A stretch of DNA of 62,500 nt. It comes from Adiantum capillus-veneris. Lineage: Eukaryota; Streptophyta; Polypodiopsida; Polypodiales; Pteridaceae. The DNA lies in the NCBI GenBank assembly GCA_014529385.2, contig CM043967.1, forward strand, positions 12,047,501 to 12,110,000. Direction: 5' to 3'. This document shows positions 44,791 through 58,700 of the stretch, piece after piece. The position numbers and the translations under genes are program-made. Below the pieces are notes generated by a model. The model was not told where the DNA came from, ran no database searches, and saw only the letters and a list, made by a program, of their open reading frames with translations. Position 1 is the stretch's first letter. The number at the start of each line of letters is the position of its first letter.

Positions 44791-45012
44791 CTAGGTTGGG
44801 TTGTGGAGTTGTGGATCTAAGTGTTCCTCCTCTATTGGCATCTCCCTGGCTCCCTCCATCTGTGCAAATTGTGGTAGCCCAAACTTTAGTTCTCCATTGA
44901 GGAAGGCTCGAAGAGCTGAGACTAGCTCAGGGTCTTTATATAGTTTGGACATGATGGTGATTCTAACTTCTGAAGACATGAAATCCATCAATTTGGCAAT
45001 GTTTAACGGCAC
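44791..45012 (-). pseudogene. Gypsy-2 gag-protease linker
   Basis: A 73-residue frame (LNIAKLMDFMSSEVRITIM, ALRAFLNGELKFG) corresponding by position to 15298-14744 of Gypsy-1. No catalytic motif. Confidence 0.45.
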
Positions 45013-45023
45013 CTTTTGGACTT

Positions 45024-46335
45024 CTATCCCTTGACGTGGGGAGATGGGATCTCCATTTCTTCGATAGGATCAGGTAGTCCCTCTGTAAACATTCTTTCCA
45101 TCAAGAAGTGAGTATGCCCACTTTCCCATGATTTTAAGTCACTTTCTTCTTGGATGACACTAGGTATGGCTAAGGGTCTATGGACTGGGTGAGGTTGTTG
45201 TTGCGTAGGGAACACGGTGTCTGTAATCTGGATCTGCCTAGGTGGTGGTTCTAGATCCCTTTGGGTATCTCCTACCAAACTCCTCAATTGCTTGACTCGC
45301 TCAATCTCCTCTGTAGGGTTTGGATAAGTTCCTATCTTCTTCTTGGATCCTGGCCATTGTGGCTCATGAAGATATTCCTTGTTGGTTTCTATCTTAGTGG
45401 TCGTTTTGGTCTCCATGGTTTCACCTGAATCAGAATCCTCTTCAGCGTCGTTCATATATACGAGGTCATCACCAGTCCCTATGTTGGTCTTTGAACTGGG
45501 GTCTGACTTCGCTACTTTTTGTGATCTCTTCCTTCGTGTTTTCTTCTTTTTCTGAGATTGGGCAATTGATGCCGTGTCTCTTTCCTCAAGAATATAATTT
45601 TGTTTTTGGAGCATCGATTGTGTGAGTACATTTACTGGTACCACAGGTGTACTTTGTGATGGCTCCTCGGTAACTTCAATCCAGTTTAATGGCGTGATCT
45701 TCAGTGCATTTGGATTATTTGGACATTGGGCAATCAAACGATCTATGCCACATCGATTACACATGAGTATCGGCATTGTAGACGTGCTCGCTTGATTGGT
45801 TTGCATTAGTGTGGCGTTCTTCTATAGCCTAATAGGACACTCGGCTACACGATGTGGACCTCCACACTCATAGCATTGAAGAGGTGGTCTCTTAGCAGTG
45901 TAATTGATATTTTGGCCTCTTGCCGCAAGAGCAGCTACTTGATATACAGGTTTGACAATATTAGGATCTATATCTTCCTCACAGCCTTCCAAACAAGCAA
46001 TAGATGACTCACAACCCACTTGATTCACAGAAGTGATTCTCGGATGTGGTGGTTGTGGTCCTAGCACTGGAGGTGGGAAGGGTGTTGTTTGAACAACATT
46101 TTGGGCCCTAGGGACCATGTGTTGTGATGTTCAAGAGGTGGGGCAGGCATCAATGCAAGCACTCGAGGTGTGTCTGTCCATGCTAAGGTTGGTCTATTGG
46201 CCATCGCGCGCTTAAATACTATGCAATCCTTAGCTTGATGACCATACCTTCCACAGGCATTGCAGCTCCCATTGAATTTTACTCTAAAAATAGGGCATTC
46301 ACTGGTACTATGCGGTCCATAGAATACTGAGCACC
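45024..46335 (-). pseudogene. Gypsy-2 gag C-terminal zinc-knuckle segment
   Basis: Three knuckle-like motifs occur across frames: CNACGRYGHQAKDC (about 46265-46224, canonical C-x2-C-x4-H-x4-C), CYECGGPHRVAEC (about 45870-45830, C-x2-C-x3-H-x4-C) and CNRCGIDRLIAQC (about 45770-45730, same spacing but His replaced by Arg). A basic, Glu-rich coiled segment (RKRSQKVAKSD) and a Pro-rich tail follow, as in Gypsy-1. Confidence 0.75.
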
Positions 46336-46336
46336 A

Positions 46337-47650
46337 TTATTGCTCCCTTCTTGGATACATATGATTTTTTTGTCGATTGTCTCTAAGACTCTCTTGAATA
46401 GCCTTGGTGAGATCTGCTAAAGTCATCTCAGATATCTTTGGCTCCTTAGCAATAGGCTTTAGGGTCATTGGCTGATGCCCTGATGCTTGAGAGCTAATAG
46501 ATTTTGGCTCAACAGACACTCTTTCTCCTTGAATCATTAAATTATCCTCCAATTGGATTGCATTGGTGGTGACTGCTTCCCAAGTGGTGATACCTCTAAT
46601 GACTAAGCCATTGTAGATATCCTCATATTGTAATCCCCTAATGAATCTATCAAGCAATTGATTATTATTGAAGCGCTCATTTGGATTACAACGAGAATTA
46701 AAATGCTTCAAGCGACTAATAAAGTCTCTCACCGACTCTCCTTCCTCTTGTTGGGCTTTCTGGAGCTGAGAGGATACACCCCAAAGCACTCCCTCTCGTA
46801 TGTATTATTTCAAGAACAGTCTCCTAAGAGTAGGGTAAATCGTTTTTTCTTCCACCCTTAGGGTTCTATACCAATCCCCAGCCTTTCCACTTAAGGTTAG
46901 GCTTAAAGCATTGCTCTTATGTAGGTCATTGTGTTCTCCTAGAGAATCGCATATTTGTTCAAACACTTGGATATGCTTTCTCACATCCCCTTCTCCACTA
47001 AATTTTTGTGTGAGCTTGGCTATTTGTACTGCCTTACTTCTAGGCTCTCTATCAGGCGTGTTACGCATATTCTCAACAATAGATCGACCAATAGCTTGAG
47101 CAAATGTTGCCAAGTCACCTAAGTGAGCAGGCACCGTGGGTGAAGGCGCTCCAGAGACTACATGTGGAGTAGGTATTGGCATTGGGCTTGGCGCATAGGA
47201 AGCCCTTGGGTTCCACGTTTGGTACGGTGTTGTGCCATGTGGTGGCCCAAAGTTCAAATGTGTGGCCCTAGGCATAGCAAACGCCATATGTGACATGCTA
47301 ATGCTAGCCAGTATAGTCCCATGGAAATAAGAACTTGGGTGTTGTGGTTGTGGAGCATAGGTTGTTGAAACAATGGGAGGGGTAGGAACTACATGAGTAC
47401 GAGGACCCATGGGTGTATACGATTGGTACACACTTGTAGATACTGTTGCAGGCATTGAGCTACCATGTAGCGGTGCTTTACTAACAAATGAGGGCCATGG
47501 CGTGTTTCTTCGCATGCCCATCATTGGGGTAGGCATGGTAGCCGTGGTGTCATCAAGGGAAAGATGAGCTAGACTTGGAAAGGTAAAGCTATCACTTGTG
47601 GGCTCAGATTGCACTGAGACCCGTAGCGAAACAACATATGGAGGATCCAT
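46337..47650 (-). CDS. Gypsy-2 gag capsid-like domain
   Basis: Frames 47650-46805 and 46789-46337 are in the same phase, separated by a TAA near 46805. The Pro/Thr/Met-rich N-terminus is followed by the retrotransposon gag core (IAKLTQKFSGEGDVRKHIQVFEQI-type region, ALSLTLSGKAGDWYRTL, then VRDFISRLKHFNSRC and LLDRFIRGLQ). It corresponds to 17788-16655 of Gypsy-1. Confidence 0.8.
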
Positions 47651-48532
47651 CAGACATACCGAAGGGGGTCTCCATTTGGGATAAGGTCGGTTGTTTAGCC
47701 TTCCCTGTATCCAAGAATCTCATGAGACTTGTTGAAGGCATGTTGATTCCCTTTTTCTGTCTCTCTAACTCAATCACCCTATGGATGACCTCACAAACTC
47801 TTTGTTGTTGATCCTCCACACTAGTAGCACCCATTGTGGATTGTAGGACATCTAACCAACCCACGTGATAGGTGTGACCTGTGTATAGGTCGGTCAAAGT
47901 TTCCATTTGTAGTTCGTACTCCCAGTTCTCATTTAAGAACGCTCCATCTAGAATTGAGGTGCTAGGGGTGTCCTTTGAGCTAGATGCAATGTTGATTTCT
48001 AGGGGTTGGCCCTTAGCGGTTGCTAAGTCAGGAGCACTCGATTGCTCTCCTAGCAAAGATATTGACATAGGAGCTTTTGATTTTAACTCTCTTCATTGCT
48101 CTGCCTTGCGTAAGCTCTCGATTTCCTTTTCCCTTGCTGCAAGAATATACCGCTCAACCTCTTGCACTTCGGCAAGGCTTCTACGATCGGGTAATATGAC
48201 CTCGGAGGGAAATAACTCTGAAGAGTCAGGAGGTGCAATGAATGAAGTATTCACGTGCACATTCTCTAAGGGCATAGGGTCTACGGTGGTCATGAATGGA
48301 GCATTTACTTCCCCACCCCCCTCATTTACATCATTAGCTCCATGTTCGGAGCAAGTGGCTCTATTAAAGGTTTCCTTCAAGCGGCTAAGCACGCTCGGCC
48401 CGGACCAAAGGCCCATGGCATACATGTCTTGGCTTGAGCTATCAGGATTAGGCATTGGGAAACCCTCCGTGACATCGTAGTCAGAGGAAGAGTCACTAGC
48501 CGCTATGTTCGGGTCTTGGTTTGTACTACCTT
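47604..48532 (-). pseudogene. Gypsy-2 gag N-terminal extension, left of CACTA-B
   Basis: Two same-phase stretches, 48532-48093 and 48068-47604, are polar and Ser/Glu-rich (NHANDVNEGGG-like composition, then IHRVIELERQKKGI). The frame runs into the CACTA-B left target duplication at 48530-48532 and its upstream part continues beyond CACTA-B at 54643. No known domain. Confidence 0.5.
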
Positions 48533-48739
48533 CACTACAAGAGGCTATTCATATTAGCGACGCTCACACAACGACGCTCAAAAAAAAAAATCCCGGCGTC
48601 GCTATGAGCGTCGCAAATTTACAAGTAAATTTGCGACGCTCATAGCGACGCCGGCTGGGCTAAAAAAATAACAGAGAGCGCCCAAAAACTCAGATCTCAG
48701 ATCTGAGTTTTTCGGCGCCCTCAAGCAAGGAGCAGGTAA

Positions 48740-48799
<60 letters not shown>

Positions 48800-48895
48800 C
48801 ACACACACACACACACACACGAGGAGAGGAAGGAGAGCCATGTATGCTCCTTCCCTCTCCTCACTCTCATGTTCCCTTCCCCTCTTTATCTCTCC

Positions 48896-48928
<33 letters not shown>

Positions 48929-50064
48929 AGTGTTTTTGAGAGAGAGAGAGAGAGTACAAACATAAACAAAAATGCACACACACATACATAAACAAAGAAT
49001 GCACACACACATTGAGAGAGGAAAAGAGAGAGAGAGCATGCATAAACAAAAAATGCACACATTGAGAGAGGAAAAGAGAGAGAGAACATGCATAAACAAA
49101 AAACGCACACATTGAGAGAGGAAAAGAGAGAGAAAACATGCATAAACAAAAAAACGCACACACATTGAGAGAGAAAGAGAGAGAAACTAATTTAACGTCG
49201 TAAGAAACTAATTAAAATTAAAAGACCTAAAGATCTAGCCGACGAGGAGTTGAACTCAAGACCTATTATTCAAGAGGGAAATGGCATAACCAATCTATCA
49301 TACTTGGCATGGGTGATAGAAAGGTTATACCATTTATCTCTTTTTATTGGCACACACATCCACACACGCGCACACACACAAGAAGAAGAGATTTATAACG
49401 TCGTAGGAAACTATCCTAAAAGACGTTAAAGATTAGGTTAGATGTAGACTTACGTTAAATTAGATTTAGGTTTATTTAAGTTAAATTAGATTAGATTTAG
49501 GTTTATTTTTAATTAGATTTACGTTTATTTACGCTAGATTTAGATTTACGTTATATTAGATTAGATTTAGGTCTCCATAGACTGCGATGCCTGCATGAAG
49601 CGGGTGAAGAAAGCCCTCAATGGAATATAGGGTATTGCTGCCTTCACTCATGGTGGGCTCCGTCAATCCAAAAGTACTGGTGAAATGTCTTCAGAAGATA
49701 GGGAAGAAGGTGGATCTTCAGGGCGGCAAGAGTCACTACATCCCCGACACAATGACCATCTAGACAACCTCTAGTCATTCAACAGCAACTTCAAAGTTAG
49801 TAACAAGAGCAAGAATGGTCTAAAGGGCCAATTGCTGTCGTCAGATGTGGATGGAGATGAGGCAGCGTCACCGCCGGAAGTTAACTCTCACATCTTTAGT
49901 GATGAGAATGCCAACTCTTGCCGAGTTATGTGAAAAATTATCTGTTAAATCAGTTTTAAGGTTCTTATAATCCCTGTTAGTTTAGTTCTTTGTTTTTAAT
50001 ATAACATAATTTACGTTAGATTTAGATTTATGTTATATTAGATTAGACTTAGGTTTATTTAGGT

Positions 50065-50116
<52 letters not shown>

Positions 50117-50547
50117 GAATAAGAGAGTTTTAACGTCGTAGGAAACTATCCCAAAAGACGTTAAAGATTAGGTTAGATGTAGACTTACGTTAAATTGGAT
50201 TTAGGTTTATTTTTAGTTAGATTTACGTTATTTAGATTTACGCTTATTTACGTTAGATCGAGTCCACGCAAGAATTACTTACGGTTTAGGGTTTAGAGTT
50301 AGACGAACAGTGAAAAGATCTACTGTGAAAAGATGTTAAGATGCTGCGAAGTGCTACAGCTAGAGAAGAGGCAAAGGGGTTTTGTCCACTACATGCAGTA
50401 TCATGTAGACGTGGGTCTGTAGATTTCTTCTACCCACAAACATAGGTATTGACCAATAAAGACGAGATGATAACCCGGTGGTTCTGATCTCCGTGCACCT
50501 CTAGACCGAGGTGTGCGCGGATTGGACATGACTAGAGAATGTGAGGT

Positions 50548-50595
<48 letters not shown>

Positions 50596-53500
50596 GACGA
50601 AGAATGCCAATAGAATATTAAATTTGTTGTCCAGGTTATAAGATTTTTATCCTCATTATGAGTAGTGACGAGGATGTGGGACCGTCCAACCGAAACACCT
50701 ATCTCTCAACGAGGATCTTATGTCCTTGTAATCAATGCAAGCATGCTGTGCGACGGACAAGACGTGTTTCTTTGCAGCACGTTCGCGAATTTGGCGAGTT
50801 CGATCCATCTATTATAGATCGAGTTGTTGCCAATTATAACTCGTGGGACTCTGACGCTGGCCAACAAGCAGCAATCTTGCAACCCAATAGACGTGTTCGC
50901 AGGCGCTTTGGTCAAGCAGCATATGTGAGGCCACAAGATGTAGCCTCTGACAGCTCAGGGGATGATCATGCAGAGCACATTCCCAACGAGGCAATGTTTG
51001 AGTCCGAGATTGATGAAATGATCGAGACAATCATGGATTCAGAAAGGCTTATATATGATGATATGAAAAGCGAAGCCGATACGCCATTGTATAATGGAGC
51101 ACGTATGTCTAGACTGAAAGCACTCCTGGTTCTTCTCAACATGCAGGCAAAGTTTGGATGGAGTGACACTAGCGTCACAGCGCTTTTCAGGTGATCTATT
51201 ACAATTAGTTTACTTTAATAAAACTCTAAATGTATAATGATCTGATAGATTTTTACACGACTGTATCGTATTTTTATGCTGTGTAGATTGCTTAAAGAGC
51301 ACATACTACCAGCTGACAATGTGATGCCAGATTCCCGAGATGAAGCAAGAAAGATTTTGCGAAACTTGGGGATGGATTACAATTCTATCCACGCTTGTCC
51401 TAATGACTGCATTCTTTTCAGAGGGGAATACATAGACATGGAGAAGTGTCCGAAATGTGATTTCGAAAGATATCGAGTAGATCTCCACGGGACAAAAATT
51501 CCACAAAAGGTTTTGCGACATTTTCCTCTGCTTCCTCGCATCAAGCATTTCTTCGAATGTAAGTCCATGGCCGCCCTAGCATCATGGCATGAGGAAAATA
51601 AATCTTCTGATGGTGTGCTACGAATTCCTGCACATTGCGCAGCCTCGAAACATATAGATGGAACATGGTCGGATTTTGCTAGGGAAGCTCGAAATTTGCG
51701 CTTAGGCCTGGCTATGGATGGCGTAAATCCATTTGGTCAAAGATCAACATCTTACAGTGTATGGCCCGTTGTCATCGTCAACTACAACATTCCCCCGTGG
51801 TTGACTATGAAGAAGGGGCACCTATGGCTAAGCTTGATTGTGCCAGGGCGATATAAAGTGGAGAATATGGATGTGTATCTTCGTCCACTATTGGAAGAGC
51901 TACAACAATTGTGGATTGGCATAGAGGTGGTGGATATGAGCCGACACACAGGACGACGGAATGCTTTGATCAGAGGCATTCTAATGTGGACCATGCATGA
52001 CTATCCCGGGCTAACAGAATGCTCAGGTGATCTATTGACACTCCTCACTCAGACACTGTAAATCTTGTTTTTTCCCATAGTTGATCTATTATCATGTGTA
52101 TACATGCAGGGCTTCAAACAAGTGGATACAGAGCATGTGTCACATGTGGACCTAGACTAAATGCACGTAGGGCGCCCTCACTGAAGAAGCAAATCTACGA
52201 AGGTCATCAAGCGTATCTTCCAGAGAATCATGTGTTACGCGATGGCTTTTTGGGAAGAGAGCCACCAAGGATGTGTGCACAAGCATGGTTAGAGCAGAAG
52301 GAGATGTGCGATGACGGATTGCCTCCAGGGATGAAGAGACTATCTCTATGGTACGAGTTACCATACTCGCCCCGACTCATGATCAATCACTTGCTCGATC
52401 CAATGCACATATTCAAGAATGTGGGTAATCTACTATGGGACCATCTAGCCGGCAAGAAAGATACTTTGGGAGCCAGAGTTGACCTTAGAAATGTGGATCG
52501 TATGGAGCAATATTGGCCGCAAACAGCGTCTGATGGATCGATAAAACTCCCTAAAGCACCATGGATTTTCACAGGAGCCCAAGAACGCAAAGTAAAAGAG
52601 ACCATTCGATCTTTGCGGACCCCCACTGGCGTAATGCACTCGCTCCGAACGTGTTTTACTAAAGAAGGAAAGCTTACCGGTTTGAAGTCACACGATGATG
52701 AGGAGTTTCTTTCTTCTTTGTCACCGCAGCAGAGACAGTGGTACGTGGAGCGTCATCGCTCTGGCGCATCATCGCGCGTTCCTACTCCATCCGCATCTCC
52801 CTCTCTTTCGGAGCATTCGGCGCGCTCCGAAGCTTCGGCGTCGACGAGACGAGCTTCACACTCGTCTAGACACCTGCGCTCTAGTGGTGGCGGTGGCGGT
52901 TGTTGTGGGGATTCCGCCACCGATTCCTCCACACCGCCTCGTGTTCGACGAGGCTCTTTACCCTCCCCTTCTTTGCCCGCCCCCACACCAGCCACAGCAT
53001 CGCCATCTACGCCAGGTTTTGCACGGCTGACTGTTCCTAGCAGCTACACACCTCTACCTACTCCGCCATGAGCCACCCCACTCGACACTCCTCGGTTCGG
53101 GGCCCAGACGCCGGTGGAGACACCTGACGTCCATACGCCCATCGACACGCCGCTAGAGACCCCTGCTGGGACACCCAGGTTCACGCGTCACCGGCCAGAG
53201 GGCTTGCCTTACTCCGTCGACTTCAGCGGCGGCATCATCATGGATGATGACGGCAAGAAGGTGATCTCGCGCATGCATGGTCTTTGCTCTCAGCTATTTA
53301 GACACTACATACTAAACAAATGGAGTGAAGTACCAAGTGATTTAAAAAACAGAGTCATCAACATACTTCATGATGAGTTTCCCGTTCCAACACGGGATCA
53401 ACGCTTCAATGAAGACCTGATGAAGATTCGAATGCGCGAATACTGCAAACACAAGCGTTCTGAAGTGCAAAAAGCAATCAAGCATGGGTGGAACAGGCCA

Positions 53501-54639
53501 GATTGGCTGGCCAAAGAAGATTGGAAGAATGCGAAGAAAGCAGCGCGCGAGAATCCCGAAAAGTGGAAGCAACAAAAGGATGCAGCCAGAGCGCGAGTAG
53601 AGGTAGGGAGCTCGCACCACTTGGGGAGCGGTGGATGGGCATCATTTGAGGCCGATTTTGTAAGTGTTTTCGCATTGCTCTTTATGTTCAATAGTTTAGG
53701 TTTTATGAGTTTTTTAATTCTAACATAATGAATTCTTTGTATGTTTTAACAGTGGTCGATGACAGGACGTGATCCCACACCGTACGAGCGCGAGTACGCA
53801 GGCAGGAAGGGCTTAAACGCCCTGATGGACATTCTCAGTTCTCGCGGCGGCATGGTTAGTATTAGGGTTTACTCTTTTCTATTTTTTGTATTGTTTTATA
53901 AATGTCGCTATATGTTTATACTTATTGAAAGCTGTCTTATTGTCTTTTTTTACAGAATTCGACAGATACGCCGCTTGGACGCGATGAGACGTCTGACTAG
54001 ACGACGTCAGTTTAGCCGTAGCTAGATAGCATTAGTTTAGGGTTTCTCATAGCTTATGTATCATGAGACGGATTTTATACGTCTTTTTGAACCATGTATA
54101 TTATTACATTTGTCGCCGCAGTTCATTTTGCCAATCAATTCTTTATGCCTATGATGTTGTACAATTGTCATTATTACATTTGCCAATCAATTCATTTTGC
54201 CTATGATGTGTACAATTGTCAATTTTACGCTTGTCAATTTTACAAACAATGCGTCTTGTGGGTGACTATTTTGGGTCTATTATCTACCCTTGCACTTTTT
54301 TTAAAAAGTGAATCAAGTACAATATGGTTGATGGGTGGCAGGGCATTCAATGCCCTGTCACCAAAAAAAAATTCTCTCGGGCGTCGCTATAACCGTCGCT
54401 ATTTATGGCTCTGTAGCGTCGCTATGAGCGTCGCTATAGACTTCTGTGTAAACGTCGCTATAACCGTCGCTATGACCGTCGCTATATAGCGACGGTCATA
54501 GCGACGGTTATAGCGTCGCATATAGCGACGCTCTCGTAGAGACGCTATTAGCGACGATTTTAGCGACGCCGGGGGTTATAAAAACCCAGTGTATTTCCGT
54601 CGCTAACAGCGTCACAAGAGCACACAACCTCTTGTAGTG
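48533..54639 (+). mobile_element. CACTA-B: structurally complete CACTA element (6.1 kb)
   Basis: It begins CACTACAAGAGG (48533) and ends CCTCTTGTAGTG (54639), and the 3-bp target duplication CTT is at 48530-48532 and 54640-54642. Subterminal regions carry many GCGTCGCTAT / CGTCGCTAT repeats in both orientations, the typical binding-site arrays of CACTA elements. It carries one five-exon transposase gene on the plus strand. It sits inside the 5' coding region of Gypsy-2. Confidence 0.95.
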
Positions 54640-55692
54640 CTTGGGTCCCTGCCGAGGACCCGGAACCTAAAGTAGGTGGATATTGAGAACTCGCGTAAGT
54701 CAAAATTCTCTCTAGTTTCTCCGTCTCTAGCACACGACCAAAGCACAGATGCATGTGCCTTTGGCACCCTACAAGCGTCGACGAATAACCTCGAAGGTTA
54801 ACCGCTTACTTTTTTAGGCGTCCGTTTTCACTCGTTTTTTTATGTTTTTTAATATTTTTGAATGATCGATTTTTTTATTAAAGTGTGTGATAGCTCAAAA
54901 CAAGCGTATCTCTCAGAGGGTCGCAGTGTGCTTACATTCGGTCACTTGAAGCTCCGTTGGTCCTCAAAAAATCGATTTTTAGCTACGTGTGAGGCTAAAA
55001 TACGTAATTTCAAAGGGCGACTGAGGCCTGAGCCTGAGCGTGAGCTTGGGCTTGGGTCTAGGAGATATTCCCGATCTGGTCCTAGCTTTATTTTTTTGTT
55101 TTTTATTTTTTGGGATAAGGTCTCCGCGGCCTGCGCGCCAGCACACACACACTCTACCTACCTGTTGTTACACACTAACACATTTCATTAGCTGTCACAG
55201 ATCTACTTCCTACTTACTGTACTTTGCATTACACAGAACTAACAACCTTAATACTAAGACCTTATCACAGAGAAAACACATAAACCTTTCAAAACTTCAT
55301 TAACAAAGAAATACACAGTAGCAACTCAAAATCCTTCTTCTCAACACACACACCCTCCTTCCTTACCTTTCCTACAATTGCAATTGCACCACAAAAGAAG
55401 CACAGAGTGCCATTCAAGCTTAGTGTATGGCATTCCCCGACAGCGGCGCCAAAAATGTGCGCGTCTGTCGCACGTGTCAATGCAAGGAACTTGTCGATAC
55501 ACTGTGTGCGAGCCACAAATGGCTCCAAGCACACAACAAGCCTAAACTAGTAAGCTCAAAGATGGCGATTGTGTGTCACTCACCGCTCTACGCTTGCTGT
55601 TGTGGAGGATTCCTCGCTGTGAAGAAGAGGGAGACACCGCTAGGCCACGCTCAACCGCCTCGCCGCCGTCGTGCCGCCGCAATGCTCGATCG

Positions 55693-55775
<83 letters not shown>

Positions 55776-58700
55776 GTATACACACACACAAGGAGATGAA
55801 GAAGAAGAAGATGGAGATGGCGCATGAGCACTCTTCAATTGCACAAATGAGAGAATGAGTGAATTTTAGGTTTAGTTGACTTTTATATGAGCTCGCCCCA
55901 TTCACAATTGGACGCCCATGCTTAGCCAACTAATCCCTTGAATGTTCCAGTGAAAGTGCGCCTCTCATCGACGATCACTCTTACCCTTTTCCTATTTGAC
56001 CGACAAGCCCGGTACCTGGCTCTACCAAATAAATAATACAACGTCCGTCGTAGGTGATAGGGAGTCCGTGAGCCATGAGGGTTAACACATCACTGGAAAA
56101 AGGGAGAGCAAGGTCCAAAGAGATGACCTGCAGGCTGTGGGTCGAATGCCAGAGATGTGGACTCGACTTAAATCCAATGGGAAGTTTTCTGTACCAAAAG
56201 GACCATGGGTTTTGAGTCGTGCAGAAGTGCAAGAAGTAAAGAAGACTATATCTTTATTCAAGACTCCCACTGGGTGCATGCAATGTTTGAAAACAGCTTT
56301 TACAAGAGATGACAATCTTAGTGGTCTTAAGTCCCACAATTGGCACAAATTTTTACAGTTTATCTTACCAATTTCCATAAAGGATTGTTTGACAGATGAC
56401 GTTAGAAGAACATCTACAAAATCAGTGAGTTGGTATGCTAGATCAGTTCAAAAGAGATAAGAGAAGACGACATCGATCCAACATGCTTAAATGCTATTGA
56501 AGCAGTGTGCATGGTGGAGAAGTACTTTCCAACAAACATTCTTACCATCCAAATGTATGTACTTGTGCATGTGGTCAATGAAGTTGCAGTTGCTGGGGTA
56601 GTCCATAGTAGGTGGATGTTCTTGTTGGAGAGATTTATGAAGACTTTAAAGGGGTTTGTTCGTCAAAGGGTTTTCCCTGAGGGTAGCATGGCCGAAGGAT
56701 GGCTTGTACAAGAGTCTCTTGTCCTCATAAGTGAATTTTTTATCTTTATTGATCCAGAGATGCCCCGAATGTGGACTATTGAGGTCAACGTAAAGGTGAC
56801 AGGGGACAAGCCGCAGGGACAAGGCATCGTTAGGAAGATGGACATCAGAATGTGAGAAAAGGTTATAAGATTTTGCCTTCTCAACCCAGACCCCATGCAA
56901 AAGTGGCTAGAGAGGTACAAAGGGAAAAAGCAACAACGCTTGACAAATTGCGTGCAATCCAAGCGCAACCGTGCCACTAGAAATCTTCCTTTTCCACATC
57001 ATCTTCAAAAATTGCCTGACTTTCCAATTGGGCAGTGGTTAAATGTGACAATCTCAGAGGCAAAGAGGAATGGAATGTTGAATACTAAAGAGGAAGAGGA
57101 GATGTCAAGGGGTTGCGATTGGCATGTATATTTTCACAACTTCCTTTTCGAGTTCCACATGATAACATTACTTTAATAACTTTAAGTTTGTTGCAATTTT
57201 GTGGATGCAGTATCACAAATATAGAACTTTGTGGTCACATGGGAAACACTTTAGAGTGCAACGGATCAATGAACAAAGGGTCACTTTTGACAGTGGTGCT
57301 AGGGCAAGCTTCGTCCAAGAAAATAGGAGTAGTGCCAAGGATGAGAACATAGAGACGAGCCAACTTGAATACTTTGGCTACATCCAATACATCTTGAAGA
57401 GCTTTAGAAAGTTTGATATTTTTATCTTTGATGTCAAGTGGTTCAAAGTTATTACCAGCGGCCCTAATGCAACTGTGATCAAAGACAAGAGTGGATTGAT
57501 TCAAGTGAACTCTAGGCGGGTGTGGATAGATTCGCGGGATACATTCGAGCATTGTGAACAAGTTGTGTACACACTAGATCACTGTGGAGAGAAAATTATG
57601 AAAATGATCTGTCTAAACCGCATTGGCTCTATGTTGTTCAAGTTGCTCCACGGAGCAAGCAAGTGTGTGAAGGATTGGACGTTGAGGTCAAAGAGGTGAT
57701 TCATGAACAAGGTGCACGGCCGACTGATGATATAAGTCTGGATTTTGAGTTGGAGGTCAGTGGTGAGCATATGCCTGAACCTAGAGATGAAGTGTCAAAT
57801 ACTGAAGCTGATGCGGAGAGCGACAAAGACGTAGGGTTTGATGACGAAGATTCAGAAGTACAGATTGAGATAGACATCTTCGGTGCATCAGATCTCATAG
57901 AAGATGAGAGATTAACTAATGATTTTTGCTAGGAACTCTTTTGTAAAACTCTTTTTATTAGTTTACAATACACTTTAGATTCATTCATTTGTGTTGGTGA
58001 TTTGTTTATTCGTTATTTGTATTGATTAAATGTTTCTTCTGTAAACTAACGTATTTTGTGGGTGTTATTTGTGTATCTGTAGCCATGGCCGATGACAATG
58101 AGCCATACTCTCCTAGTTTTAGATTTTTTGTCACTCCGATCGGCATGTCACCCGAGCAGATGGGTCTCTTTTTGACATAGTTCACACCATAGCAGATCGC
58201 GATGGCACAGAACCTTTGGGCAGTAGGTTCCTCTAGACCTACGACCCTACACTTAGGACTAGTGTGGTCCCTACACGACTGGGCCCACACCTCAATCGAG
58301 TGTTCCCCCTACGCCTAGGACTAGTGTTCCCCATACACCGACGAGTGGTTCATCCTTGAGAAGAGATAGGCGTTCTTCTGGAGGTGGTGGTTGTTGTGGT
58401 AGTGGTTCTACAAATGCGTCCCCACCGCCAAGAGAGCATCCCCCGCTCTCTTCAGTAGATAGTTTCCTGATTGGCACACCATGTACACCTTGGGATCACA
58501 CGAGCATGATCCTAGCAAGGTGTACAAGAGAAGGGATAGGGTTGTTGTGGCGGATAGGGTCAAAAAGGCCATGCGACAAGGAATTCGATAGCTCCGTACA
58601 GTTCAGTTTGGTCACTCTGTGATGGAGGTTTGGGATAATCTCGACGATGAAAGAAAGAGTTACATCGTCGAGGCTATTCATAGAGAGTACAGGCCGGCGA

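Larger units (their letters stand above)
36268..56087 (-). mobile_element. Gypsy-2: Ty3/gypsy element nested in CACTA-A and hosting CACTA-B
   Basis: LTRs 36268-37073 and 55456-56087 both start TGTGCGC and end GGGTTAACA. The 5-bp target duplication CATCA is at 36263-36267 and 56088-56092. A primer-binding site adjoins the right LTR and a purine tract the left, so it runs on the minus strand. It has the Gypsy-1 domain order, including the second protease-like domain and W-P-K region, but lacks the long 3' coiled-coil ORF. Without CACTA-B it is about 13.7 kb. LTRs differ at many sites, so it is clearly older than Gypsy-1, and its frames are heavily broken. Confidence 0.94.
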